Positions 43,109 through 52,770 of a stretch of DNA of 64,000 bases are shown here, piece after piece. Origin of the DNA: Phycisphaerae bacterium (GTDB lineage Bacteria; Planctomycetota; Phycisphaerae; Phycisphaerales; SM1A02); contig PBAY01000051.1 of NCBI GenBank assembly GCA_002717655.1, positions 186,001 to 250,000 of the forward strand, written 5' to 3'. Each line of letters starts with the position of its first letter. Position 1 is the stretch's first letter. Under the pieces are notes generated by a model. It did not search any database. It saw only the letters and a program-made list of their open reading frames with translations, and was not told the origin of the DNA. The translations under genes were made by a program, and so were the position numbers.

Positions 43109-43834
43109 TCACTGTGGATTTCTGACCGTGATTGCGTCTAGAACCACCGCTCCGGATTCAAATTTCAGGCTGTTCAATCGCACCTGTCGGGAATCTACAA
43201 GGGGTATCACAGCCTCCAAGCTGGCTGTATCGGCATCCCTAGCAGTCAACCCCCCCAAGGCTTCCTCGCCGACCGACAGACTCTCCTTCAACAAGGCTTC
43301 GATCGCTGCTCGTGCAAAGGGGACGGGCAGCCGCCCGATGGAGGCTCCCCCTGGGTGGAGAACCAGCTGGTCATTGATGATCTCAGGCTGAAAGCCCAGG
43401 GTGACCACCCGGTCACCTCCAAGCAGGTCTTCAACACGGGCAGCGACCTGAACACCACTGGAGGTAAATCGGATCTGGGGACGTGACACACCTTCGGGCC
43501 AGATGAAATTCTGCTCGTGGCTCAACCAGGGCAGCAGGCGGGTCGACAACCATGCGTTGAGATCCTCATCCCGAATACGCAGACGCCACGTTTCCGACTC
43601 CGGACGAATCAACTGGAACTCTTCAGCCAACCGGAATTCCACCTGCTGTCCATGGTCTGCTGCGGTCTCGTCATCAGGATCCGCCAGTTGGAACCAGCCG
43701 GGTGTCATGCTGGGCAGAACCAACAGCAAGGTGGTGATGGCGATCAGAAACAGTACTCCCAGCAGCAGAACACGGTGTCGGGATCTCCTCCGGGGATCCT
43801 GACTGGTCTTCTGGCTCGCATTGGATTCCAACAT
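43109..43834 (-). CDS. Membrane-anchored protein of unknown function
   Basis: A 241-residue protein with a short basic cytoplasmic tail (RRRSRHR), one transmembrane helix (VLLLGVLFLIAITTLLLVLP) and a periplasmic domain containing FRLAEEFQLIRPESETWRLRIRDEDLNAWLSTRLLPWL and repeated LDAxxLxxxGVQVAARVED-like strands. This layout resembles planctomycete proteins where a signal-anchor precedes a lipid-binding-like (AsmA/YdgA-style) beta domain, but I cannot name it. The ATG at 43834 is chosen because a -10-like TACCAT ends 7 nt before it. It ends 9 bp before nuoG starts, so the two may be co-transcribed. Confidence 0.65.
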   Translation of the reverse strand: MLESNASQKTSQDPRRRSRHRVLLLGVLFLIAITTLLLVLPSMTPGWFQLADPDDETAADHGQQVEFRLAEEFQLIRPESETWRLRIRDEDLNAWLSTRLLPWLSHEQNFIWPEGVSRPQIRFTSSGVQVAARVEDLLGGDRVVTLGFQPEIINDQLVLHPGGASIGRLPVPFARAAIEALLKESLSVGEEALGGLTARDADTASLEAVIPLVDSRQVRLNSLKFESGAVVLDAITVRNPQ

Positions 43835-43841
43835 GTCCAGA

Positions 43842-43851
43842 ATGGTACCCT
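43842..43851. promoter_or_regulatory. Overlapping divergent -10-like hexamers (ATGGTACCCT)
   Basis: On the reverse strand TACCAT (43847-43842) ends 7 nt before the ATG at 43834. On the forward strand TACCCT (43846-43851) lies 48 nt before the corA ATG. The two hexamers share the GGTACC core. Confidence 0.35.
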
Positions 43852-43899
43852 CATGCGAACACGGGCCAAGTGCCCTCGGGATCACCTGCGGAGAACTTC

Positions 43900-45045
43900 A
43901 TGAGCAAGAATTCGAGCAAGCAAGGCAAGAAACGTCATCCACTTGGACTTGTACGACGTCTCAGTCGCACGCTGCATCCGGGGCATGCTCAAGGGTATCC
44001 CGAAGAAGGTCTGGATCAGGCTGCCACATCACATGCCTCTACCGAGGAGACAACTCGCCTCTGTATTGATTATGGCCCCGATGGGATTGAACAGAAAGTC
44101 ATTGATGATCTGGAAACCTTCTTCAATACACCACGACCGAAGTTCAGCAAGGTCCGTTGGATACGTGTTGTCGGCACACCTGATTCCGCCTTCATGAATG
44201 CACTGGGTTCCCGATACCACTTTCATCCGCTCGCACTGGAGGATCTGATCCAGATCCCTCAAAGGCCCAAGGTCGACGAGTATGCCCAGGACTCAGCGCA
44301 TTCGTATCTGTCAATCATTGCTTCAGCGCCCTGGCGCCACGATGGCATCCTCACGAGTCAACAGGTGAGCATCTTCGTAGGACCTTCACTGGTCGTCTCA
44401 TTCCAGGAACATGAAGATGGGCTGACCGACCGGATTCAGGATCGTCTCAACATGCCCAACAGCCGAGTTCGCAATTCCGGCTCTGACTTCCTGATGTACT
44501 GCCTGCTGGACAACATCGTCGATCGACTCTTCCCGATCCTCGTTGAACTGGGAGATGAGCTGGAGAATCTTGATGAACAGGTGATGGATGATCCGGATGC
44601 CGAACAGATGCGTGCGATTCATCAGCACAAGAGAGAGATGATGATGCTTCGCCGCGAAGTGTGGCCCATGCGGGAAATGCTCCACACACTCCGGTCTTCC
44701 GATCATCAGGTGATCACCTCGACGACCCAACCCTATCTACGTGATGTCTATGACCACTGCATCCACATCGTGGACATGATGGAAACCTATCGGGATGCGA
44801 TTTCATCGATCCTCGACATCCACATGAACATGATGAGCAATCGAATGAATGAAGTCATGAAGGTGCTCACGATCATCGCGACCATCTTCATCCCGCTTTC
44901 ATTCCTTTCCGGGGTCTTTGGAATGAATTTCACGAATTCACTGCCAGGCCAGGAAGATCCATGGTCCTTCACCATCTTCTCGATCACCTGTGGCGTCCTG
45001 GGCCTTGGAATGCTCAGTCTGTTCTGGTGGCGGAAGTGGCTCTAG
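43900..45045 (+). CDS. corA: Magnesium/cobalt transporter CorA
   Basis: A 381-residue 2-TM-GxN channel for Mg2+ (also Co2+, Ni2+). The cytoplasmic funnel has the family sequence ESFQEHEDGLTDRIQDRLN-like VVSFQEHEDGLTDRI and the stalk helix MMMLRREVWPMREMLHTL; the pore is marked by SGVFGMNFTNS followed by a second hydrophobic helix (FTIFSITCGVLGLGMLSLFWW) and a basic end RKWL. I chose the ATG at 43900 (GGAG 7 nt upstream) rather than the GTG-type start further up. It converges on the M3 peptidase gene. Confidence 0.93.
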   Translation: MSKNSSKQGKKRHPLGLVRRLSRTLHPGHAQGYPEEGLDQAATSHASTEETTRLCIDYGPDGIEQKVIDDLETFFNTPRPKFSKVRWIRVVGTPDSAFMNALGSRYHFHPLALEDLIQIPQRPKVDEYAQDSAHSYLSIIASAPWRHDGILTSQQVSIFVGPSLVVSFQEHEDGLTDRIQDRLNMPNSRVRNSGSDFLMYCLLDNIVDRLFPILVELGDELENLDEQVMDDPDAEQMRAIHQHKREMMMLRREVWPMREMLHTLRSSDHQVITSTTQPYLRDVYDHCIHIVDMMETYRDAISSILDIHMNMMSNRMNEVMKVLTIIATIFIPLSFLSGVFGMNFTNSLPGQEDPWSFTIFSITCGVLGLGMLSLFWWRKWL

Positions 45046-45071
45046 GGCCAGACCGACTCGACATCTGATTC

Positions 45072-47132
45072 CTACTGGTCTAGTGGCTCGGCATCATCCA
45101 CCTCGATGCCCAAGCTTCGAATATAGGGTTCCATGCGAGGTTCGCGGCCAAGATAATCAAGCAGCATCTGTGAGGCATCTACCGTGCCACCACGACCCAG
45201 TACATGCTTGCGGTAGTACGCTCCTGCTTCAGGATCAAGCATGCCGAGTTCTTCAAACCGCTGCTCCATGTCCTTGGCAAAGACCTTGGACCAGAGATAG
45301 CCGTAATACCCGCCCTGATATCCAGTGAGATGACCGAACGCGGCCTGGAACCATGTTCCATCGACCGGTTCGAACAGGGTGCACGAAGCATAGATGTCAT
45401 TACCGACCTGCGTGGTGTCCAATTTCCCGTCAACACTGGTGTGGTAAGCCTGATCCATCTTGCCGAAACAGACCTGGGTTTCATCCATGATTCCTGAACA
45501 GAGCGTCTTGGCTTCAATCATGCGCTCAAGCAGATCTTCAGGAAGCGGCTCACCAGTCTGGTAGTGGCCACTGAGCATCGGAAGGGTCTCCGGAGACCAG
45601 ACCCATGCCTCGAACATCTGTGATGGTGCTTCCACGAAGTCACGCTCAACAGATGTGCCCGCAAATCGAGCCGTTTCACTTTCGGTCAGAATCGTGTGGA
45701 GACAATGTCCAAACTCATGGAAGAACGTCTCGGCCTGATCATGGGACAGAAGACTGGGGCGATCTTCAGTTGGCTTGGGGAAATTGCAGACCAGGGCAGC
45801 AACCGGCGTCTGGATGGACTTGCTTGTCCAGGCCTTTCGAGGAACAAGCCCCCATTGTGCTGCGTGGCCGTACTTGTTGTCTTCAGGCCGGGGATACATG
45901 TCCATGAAGAATTCACCCAGCGTTGCGCCAGTCGCACGATCAACCACCTTGAAGTATTCGACATCCTCATGCCACAGCGGCGCATCTTCCGGCGCATCAA
46001 GTGCGACATAATCGATGCCGTAGAGGTGCTGCGTGATCTCGAAGAGTCCATCACGCACCTTGTCGAACGGGAAGTATTCACGAACCTTGTTGGAATCAAC
46101 TTCATAGTCGCGTTCTCGAACACGCTCCATGTAATACCCCACGTCCCATGGTCTCAGGGTTGCCTCAGGATCGCCGGTGGCGGAACGCTTGGCATCCAGA
46201 AGAAGCTCATGATCCTTGACGGCCTTCTCGCGAAGCAATGGCTGCAGTTTTGCGTAGAACGCTTTCACTGCATCCGCACTCTTCGACATGCGCACTTCAT
46301 TCTCGTAATCAGAAGCGTGGGCGTAACCAAGCAGTTGCGCCTGTTGAGCACGCAGTTCGAGCAGCTCCTCGAGAACCTGAACATTCCGCTTGGCCCGACG
46401 CTTTCTGGCCATCCAGATCTTCTGCCTCAGTTGCTCTTTGGGGCTGTGATCCAGAATCGGAATGATGGTCGGATAGTCCATGCCGAGAATGAAGAGATCA
46501 TGATTTTCCTCAAGCCCATTGATCCAGTCCTGGGGCATGCCCTCCAACTCATCCCGAGTGACCATCACCACGGTCTCATCCGCTGAGATGTTCTGATCAA
46601 ATTCAATGGACAGCTCGTTGATGCGCTTTTCAACCTCAGTCAGTTCCGCTCGCTTCTCCGGCGAAAGCGACATGCCCGAGCGTCGATAGTCCCTGAGTGT
46701 GAACTCCAGCAGCCGCTCGTCCTCGGAATCAAGAAGTGGCTTGGTTTCGGCATAGGCCATGACGGCGTCGTAGAGATCCTCCCGCTTGCCGAGTTCCACC
46801 ATCCAGTTGGAGTACTCCTGATACTTGGACCGCGACACATCACGGATGGCGGGTTCCCCATGGACATAGGCCATGAACAACAACATGCCGATTTCAGCAT
46901 CGAATCGAGCATGCATGTCATCCAGCGCAAGAATCGTGTTCTGGAACGTACGTGACTCATCAGGAACCGCAACGATGGCATCAATCGCCAGGTTGGCCTC
47001 ACTCTTGGCCGCGTCATAACGTGAAGCAAGTTCTTCCGGAGTCTGTGGCACAGCTGGTGCTGCCCAGAGCGTTGAAAACGTGCTCAGGAGAACAAGGATG
47101 AACAATGTGCAACGAAGTGTGAATGACACCAT
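45072..47132 (-). CDS. Exported M3-family metallopeptidase (oligopeptidase A/Dcp type)
   Basis: A 686-residue zinc peptidase with a signal peptide (CTLFILVLLSTFSTLWAAP). The active site FFHEFGHCLHTILT is at about residue 470, with the third ligand region in RDFVEAPSQMFEAWVW and the C-terminal block HLTGYQGGYYGYLWSKVFAKDM, all of the Dcp/OpdA clade. It would cleave peptides in the periplasm. A 16 nt palindrome (47150-47165) and an AGAAGGAG site precede its ATG. It is the second gene after the FKBP-like lipoprotein on the same strand. A second, cytoplasmic M3 peptidase lies at 8838-10544. Confidence 0.92.
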   Translation of the reverse strand: MVSFTLRCTLFILVLLSTFSTLWAAPAVPQTPEELASRYDAAKSEANLAIDAIVAVPDESRTFQNTILALDDMHARFDAEIGMLLFMAYVHGEPAIRDVSRSKYQEYSNWMVELGKREDLYDAVMAYAETKPLLDSEDERLLEFTLRDYRRSGMSLSPEKRAELTEVEKRINELSIEFDQNISADETVVMVTRDELEGMPQDWINGLEENHDLFILGMDYPTIIPILDHSPKEQLRQKIWMARKRRAKRNVQVLEELLELRAQQAQLLGYAHASDYENEVRMSKSADAVKAFYAKLQPLLREKAVKDHELLLDAKRSATGDPEATLRPWDVGYYMERVRERDYEVDSNKVREYFPFDKVRDGLFEITQHLYGIDYVALDAPEDAPLWHEDVEYFKVVDRATGATLGEFFMDMYPRPEDNKYGHAAQWGLVPRKAWTSKSIQTPVAALVCNFPKPTEDRPSLLSHDQAETFFHEFGHCLHTILTESETARFAGTSVERDFVEAPSQMFEAWVWSPETLPMLSGHYQTGEPLPEDLLERMIEAKTLCSGIMDETQVCFGKMDQAYHTSVDGKLDTTQVGNDIYASCTLFEPVDGTWFQAAFGHLTGYQGGYYGYLWSKVFAKDMEQRFEELGMLDPEAGAYYRKHVLGRGGTVDASQMLLDYLGREPRMEPYIRSLGIEVDDAEPLDQ

Positions 47133-47149
47133 GAGTCAGCTCCTTCTGA

Positions 47150-47165
47150 TGGCCCAACTGGGCCA
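47150..47165 (-). promoter_or_regulatory. Palindrome TGGCCCA-AC-TGGGCCA before the M3 peptidase start
   Basis: A perfect 7 bp inverted repeat with a 2 nt centre sits 17 nt upstream of the ATG, just 5' of AGAAGGAG. It could be an operator or an mRNA hairpin next to the ribosome-binding site. A -10-like TACCAT lies upstream near 47180. Confidence 0.4.
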
Positions 47166-47219
47166 AGCCGCTCAATGGTATCAGCCCGCATGGACCCGGA
47201 CAGTGGTCAGTCGAACTGC

Positions 47220-47858
47220 TCAGGAGCCAACAGCAGGCTGGGGAATTGATTCTGGCTCTGCCGCATCTACGGCGACAAGCTTCACATCACCGATCAGCAT
47301 CTGCTCGTCATCAAATCCGATGGTCTGAACAAATCCCTGACCGTTGAGAATCCGTGTCTGTTCAAAGGGAATGGCGATCTTGCGAACCTCGTTGACTCGC
47401 ATGCCTGCCAGTGTCTCATTCCAGCCCGGGAACATGTCTGATCCCATTGGGAAGACCGGATCTTCAACCACCTCTGAGGAAAGGAAGATGGGTGTCCCGT
47501 CTTCCTGCCAGAGCGAAATCCTGACTGTGACCGCGCCTGTTTCGTTGCCGACGGTCTCATCGCCTGTGCCAGGCATGACCGTAGCGAACCATGATCCACC
47601 ATCAGTCTGACTCCAGTCGCGGGCCGGAACACCAGGCAGTGTCGAGACGTCAAAGGCAGGCATGGGAACAGCCTCGACGATTTCGACCACTTCAACTTCC
47701 GTCTCGGGAGTCGTGGCCTTGGCGGAATCAACTTCTTCATTGCTTGGAGGAGGTTGAGGGCCCTCTGGATCGATCTTCGACTGATCGTTGTCACAGCCGG
47801 CAACAACGAAAGCGATCAAACCACCGAGAACGAAACCGATTGACTTCTTGTTGGACAT
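47220..47858 (-). CDS. Lipoprotein with FKBP-like peptidyl-prolyl isomerase fold
   Basis: A 212-residue lipoprotein: LGGLIAFVVAGCDNDQ has lipobox VVAGC (Cys22), followed by a proline/acid-rich linker (PEGPQPPPSNEEVDSAKAT). Residues about 85-200 resemble an FKBP domain: PGTGDETVGNETGAVTVRIS, then FPGWNETLAGMRVNEVRKIAIP, which matches the G-W-x-E-x-L-x-x-M-x-x-G-x-x-R-x-x-x-I-P signature. The usual aromatic catalytic residues are only partly kept and the loop Y-x-Y is missing, so isomerase activity is uncertain. It precedes the exported M3 peptidase on the same strand. Confidence 0.68.
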   Translation of the reverse strand: MSNKKSIGFVLGGLIAFVVAGCDNDQSKIDPEGPQPPPSNEEVDSAKATTPETEVEVVEIVEAVPMPAFDVSTLPGVPARDWSQTDGGSWFATVMPGTGDETVGNETGAVTVRISLWQEDGTPIFLSSEVVEDPVFPMGSDMFPGWNETLAGMRVNEVRKIAIPFEQTRILNGQGFVQTIGFDDEQMLIGDVKLVAVDAAEPESIPQPAVGS

Positions 47859-47997
47859 GATTGGCCTCCTTGCAACAATTTCAGATGAATCCTGAACCAG
47901 TATCAGAGTACCTCATCCAGCCAGGTCGATCTGAATGTGGATGAGTTTCCATCCTGAAAGACGTGGATGATCTGTGGGCAGTCCCGCGGAATGAAAC

Positions 47998-48027
47998 AGG
48001 GCGGACTGGCTCACGCCGGTCCGCCCT
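47998..48027 (-). terminator. Rho-independent-type hairpin after atpD
   Basis: AGGGCGGACTGG and CCGGTCCGCCCT form a 12 bp stem (one G-T pair) with a 6 nt loop CTCACG, 28 nt after the atpD stop. On the reverse strand it is followed by GTTTC, a weak T-tract. It indicates that atpD is the last gene of its message. Confidence 0.65.
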
Positions 48028-48054
48028 GCAGCATTCGATTCGATTGATCAGCGA

Positions 48055-50106
<2,052 letters not shown>

Positions 50107-50148
50107 CCAATACGCTCGACCCCCAATCCAACGGAGATTGCCGGACCC

Positions 50149-50568
50149 ATGTCCATGAGCCCCGACGACATCTTTGCCCGTATCCGCGAAGTACTTGAAG
50201 AAGCACTTGGTGTCGATGAAGACGAAGTAACCCCGGAAGCCAAACTGGTTTCCGATCTTGGTGCTGAATCAATCGACTTTCTCGACATCCAGTTCCGACT
50301 GGAGAAGACCTTCTCGACCGACGAACGTCCATTCAAGATCGAACAGGGCGAATTGTTCCCTGAGAATCTCATGGACAACCCCGACTGGGTCCAGAATGAC
50401 GCCTTCACCGATGCCGGCATGGCCATGCTCAGAGAACGCATGGGACATCTGGACCTTGACGCCTTCGATGCGGATCGAAGCCTCTCTGGGATTGCCGATC
50501 TCATCACTGTTCATTCACTCGTGCTCTTTGTTCAAGGCAAGTTGAATTCCGAAACAACAGCCGCCTGA
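50149..50568 (+). CDS. Extended acyl carrier protein
   Basis: A 139-residue ACP. Residues 5-60 are the usual acidic helical bundle with the phosphopantetheine serine in SDLGAESIDFLDIQFRLE (Ser41), a variant of D-S-L-D. The domain is interrupted or extended: after the second helix comes an insertion of about 45 residues (FKIEQGELFPENLMDNPDW, DAFTDAGMAMLRERMG) before the last helix (LSGIADLITVHSLVLFVQGKL), which resembles helix IV of ordinary ACPs. Normal ACPs are about 78 residues. It lies between two dehydratase-like genes, so it probably carries their substrate and is not the main fatty-acid AcpP. Confidence 0.82.
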   Translation: MSMSPDDIFARIREVLEEALGVDEDEVTPEAKLVSDLGAESIDFLDIQFRLEKTFSTDERPFKIEQGELFPENLMDNPDWVQNDAFTDAGMAMLRERMGHLDLDAFDADRSLSGIADLITVHSLVLFVQGKLNSETTAA

Positions 50569-50593
50569 TCATTTCACGGCGAGACTCCAAGCC

Positions 50594-51112
50594 ATGCGCT
50601 GGATGTGGATCGACCAGATCATTGACTTTGAAGCAGGCAACCGCCTCTCCGCGGTGAAGAATGTCTCATTGTCAGAAGAACATCTGCATGATCACTTCGC
50701 AGCAGATGAGCGATTTCAGGCGCAACCGATCATGCCTGCATCATTGATGATCGAAGGGATGGCGCAGACCGCCGGCATACTGGTTGGAGCCGTGAACGGA
50801 TTCCAGGAGAAAGTCGTTCTGGCCAAGATCGTTCGTGCCACACTTGAAGATGATGTGGAACCCGGATCGACACTTCGCTATGACGCTGTGCTTGATCGAA
50901 TCGATGAGGCAGGAGCCGCAACCAGTGGTACGGTTTCGCTTCGTTCACCTCAGGAATCCGAATGGAACCTGATCGGACACGTTGATCTGATGTTCAGTCA
51001 TGTTGATCACAACATGGCGGGCATGGAATTTCCAGAAGAGAATTTCGTGTTCTCGGACAACTTCAGGACCATTCTTCGTTCAGCCGGTCTGGAATCACTC
51101 GCCAAGTCCTAG
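50594..51112 (+). CDS. FabZ/FabA-like hotdog dehydratase, second of two
   Basis: A 172-residue hotdog protein. The opening MRWMWIDQIIDFEAGNRLSAVKNVSLSEEHLHDHF and the block FQAQPIMPASLMIEGMAQTAGILVG match FabA/FabZ-type enzymes, with the catalytic His in H-D-H-F and Glu in IEGMAQ. The G of the usual M-P-G is replaced by Ala-Ser (MPAS), so geometry differs. It starts 25 bp after the ACP gene. The unit hotdog-ACP-hotdog suggests a dedicated acyl-modifying pathway. Its last 4 bp overlap the convergent coaD. Confidence 0.8.
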   Translation: MRWMWIDQIIDFEAGNRLSAVKNVSLSEEHLHDHFAADERFQAQPIMPASLMIEGMAQTAGILVGAVNGFQEKVVLAKIVRATLEDDVEPGSTLRYDAVLDRIDEAGAATSGTVSLRSPQESEWNLIGHVDLMFSHVDHNMAGMEFPEENFVFSDNFRTILRSAGLESLAKS

Positions 51113-51675
51113 TCGACACCATAGGCCTCATCGAGGCTTCGCTTGTAGATCGAATGCGATGGGTCCTGCTGAAACTCTCGCAATCGCTCGATCACGGTCG
51201 CAGGTACGACACCATCAAGTGTGTCGACATCTCCACCCAGTGCGACGATCTGACGAATCAGACTTGATGACGTGAACCCGTATTCCTGAGAAGGCAACAC
51301 GAAGACCGTCTCGATGTTCGCCACCTGTCGATTGGCCAACGCCAACTGGCATTCCGCGGCCGTATCAGTTGCATTGCGAAGACCACGAAGGAGTGCCGTT
51401 GCGCCGATCTCGCGAGCGAAGTCCACGGTGAGACCGTCATATGAACGAACTTCCACCTCCGCACCTTCACCATCGGTTTCTACGATCTCGGCGACCAGTT
51501 GAGAAGCAATCGATGCTCGCTCCTCACTTGAAATGAGAAACGGCTTGTCTGGGTTCTGCCCGACTCCGACCACGATTCGATCAAAGAGACGACGCGAACG
51601 ACGGATCACATCCAGATGACCGAATGTGATGGGGTCGAATGAGCCGGCATAGAGCGCGATGTGCGTAACAGCCAT
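51109..51675 (-). CDS. coaD: Phosphopantetheine adenylyltransferase CoaD
   Basis: A 188-residue enzyme of CoA synthesis: 4'-phosphopantetheine + ATP to dephospho-CoA. The nucleotidyltransferase motif YAGSFDPITFGHLDVIRR (T/H-x-G-H) is at the N-terminus, followed by ATALLRGLRNATD and QEYGFTSSSLIRQI, the ISSS/T-x-x-x-R/K motif. It is about 25 residues longer than E. coli CoaD at the C-terminus. The ATG at 51675 is chosen from the family start. A -10-like TACAAT ends 7 nt before it. It converges with the acyl-ACP unit, whose ACP needs the arm derived from CoA. Confidence 0.93.
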   Translation of the reverse strand: MAVTHIALYAGSFDPITFGHLDVIRRSRRLFDRIVVGVGQNPDKPFLISSEERASIASQLVAEIVETDGEGAEVEVRSYDGLTVDFAREIGATALLRGLRNATDTAAECQLALANRQVANIETVFVLPSQEYGFTSSSLIRQIVALGGDVDTLDGVVPATVIERLREFQQDPSHSIYKRSLDEAYGVD

Positions 51676-51682
51676 GGGTGTG

Positions 51683-51688
51683 ATTGTA
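51683..51688 (-). promoter_or_regulatory. -10-like TACAAT close to the coaD start
   Basis: On the reverse strand CCTACAAT is followed by CACACCC (7 nt) and the coaD ATG, with no Shine-Dalgarno. Confidence 0.48.
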
Positions 51689-51733
51689 GGGGTGATCGGG
51701 GCCGTGTATCCGGAATACTTCAAGAGGATGATT

Positions 51734-51761
51734 GGACTGTCTGACACAGACGGCTCAGTCC
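51734..51761. other. Nested inverted repeat near the coaD promoter
   Basis: GGACTG (51734) and CAGTCC (51756) enclose TCTG-ACA-CAGA. It could be a hairpin in RNA or a binding site. It lies in a stretch without any protein gene (51676-52059), which otherwise holds only the hairpin region listed next. Confidence 0.3.
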
Positions 51762-51894
51762 GCAGGAAACGGCAGCATCAAGGGGCTGAATGGTCATTTC
51801 TTCCTCGATCCATGGTTGCATTCAGATCAGAGGAATCGGATCGTGAAGGTGTTCAGGCAAGGAACATTGCCATCACACATCCCTCCCCGAACCG

Positions 51895-52036
51895 GAACGC
51901 CTCCCCGGTCGGGGCCTGTACTGGGGCTCGATGTCGAATGGCATCGAGTTCCCTTTCCTCTCTCTCGCTCCGAGGGACGCGTAGTCCCACAAGGGTGACT
52001 CGACGGCTTCCTCAGGAAGCCGTCGATCGCTTTTAT
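51895..52036 (+). ncRNA. Candidate structured RNA with terminator
   Basis: Four stem-loops follow one another in an intergenic stretch: CCCCG/CGGGG (51903-51914), CTCGATG/CATCGAG (51927-51948), GGGAC/GTCCC (51974-51988), and a perfect 10 bp stem CGACGGCTTC/GAAGCCGTCG (52001-52025) followed after 5 nt by TTTT. The last is a good rho-independent terminator on the plus strand, yet no plus-strand protein gene precedes it. It does not match the landmarks of tmRNA, RNase P RNA or SRP RNA that I know. A promoter is not evident. It could also be the leader or 3' region of the minus-strand metallo-beta-lactamase-like gene. Confidence 0.38.
52001..52034 (+). terminator. Rho-independent-type terminator
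   Basis: A perfect 10 bp stem CGACGGCTTC/GAAGCCGTCG with loop CTCAG is followed by ATCGCTTTT. The T-run is on the plus strand. The minus strand has no T-tract at this place. Confidence 0.6.
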
Positions 52037-52059
52037 CGATGCTTGATCACAATCACACG

Positions 52060-52728
52060 TCAACGAAGTTGAACGTTGTCCCGACCCGGGATGATCACAT
52101 CGGCAATCTCGATGGCCTCACGAAATGACTCCTGCGCCTGCTTCACATCTGCACAATGAGGCAGCACCTGACCATGGGCGAGATGTTCGCCCGTCGCCAC
52201 TGCGTCTCCACTGATCAGAACGGTTGCTCGAGGTTGAGCGACCAACAGACCACAGGTGCCCGGTGTCACGCCTGGAAGTGGAAAGAGGTCAACGCCATCG
52301 ACCAGACGGTCCGGAGCGGGTTGAACCTTCTCCAGAAGTTCGATCTGCGATTCATAAACAGGAATCGCTTCCTCATCTCCTGCTTCTCTGGCTCCTTCCA
52401 CCTGTTGATGCAGACGATCACGCACATGGGTGAGCTCTGGTTCGAAGGCCAGCCATGTCGCTTCAGGAAAGGCTGAGAGCCCTCGGCAATGATCCAGTTC
52501 CAGACTGGTCAGAAAGACATGGCTGATGTCTTCAACGGCTACCGGGGCACGTTCAGCAATTCGTGCATGCAGAATCTGCCCGGGAAGGGAGGGGTTGACG
52601 AGAATATGCTCGTCTTCCGTCGAGACAAGTGTCGTGGTCGCATGTGGCGTACGAGCAGCGCTTTTTTCCTTCCAGAGTGGATGGACAGCAAGCGTACCCA
52701 GAGAAATAACACGGTATTCAGGTGGCAT
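52060..52728 (-). CDS. Degenerate metallo-beta-lactamase-fold protein
   Basis: A 222-residue protein with the MBL layout: TTLVSTEDEHILVNPSLPG opening strands, the metal-motif region VFLTSLELDHCRGL, the later LPGVTPGTCGLLVAQ and the ISGDAVATGE aspartate. The usual H-x-H-x-D-H is S-L-E-L-D-H, so two of the first three His are lost while D-H remain; the third His (T-P-G-H-T) is Thr. The aspartate bridging ligand remains. So it may bind one metal or none and may have another function. A -10-like TATCCT lies 8 nt before the ATG. It is divergent from the next gene by 42 bp. Confidence 0.72.
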   Translation of the reverse strand: MPPEYRVISLGTLAVHPLWKEKSAARTPHATTTLVSTEDEHILVNPSLPGQILHARIAERAPVAVEDISHVFLTSLELDHCRGLSAFPEATWLAFEPELTHVRDRLHQQVEGAREAGDEEAIPVYESQIELLEKVQPAPDRLVDGVDLFPLPGVTPGTCGLLVAQPRATVLISGDAVATGEHLAHGQVLPHCADVKQAQESFREAIEIADVIIPGRDNVQLR

Positions 52729-52736
52729 AGACGGAG

Positions 52737-52742
52737 AGGATA
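52737..52742 (-). promoter_or_regulatory. -10-like TATCCT close to the MBL-like start
   Basis: On the reverse strand TATCCT is followed by CTCCGTCT (8 nt) and the ATG at 52728. No ribosome-binding site is present. Confidence 0.42.
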
Positions 52743-52755
52743 CGGCCTTCGAGGC

Positions 52756-52770
52756 GTTTACACTGTAAAC
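52756..52770 (+). promoter_or_regulatory. Perfect palindrome GTTTACA-C-TGTAAAC overlapping a -10-like TACACT
   Basis: The 7 bp arms GTTTACA and TGTAAAC with a 1 nt centre end directly before the ATG at 52771. The palindrome contains TACACT (52759-52764), a -10-like hexamer 6 nt before the ATG. A repressor bound here would block the promoter and start codon. Confidence 0.5.

Noticed and set aside
45696-46586. 296-residue forward frame inside the M3 peptidase gene
   Set aside because: The reverse-strand gene has an intact zinc motif and C-terminal block; the forward frame shows no family features or start signal.
51895-52036. tmRNA, RNase P RNA or SRP RNA
   Set aside because: The landmarks I know (tRNA-like end with CCA and T-loop, GAGGAAAGTCC, GGTCAGGTCCGGAAGGAAGCA-type loop) are not present.
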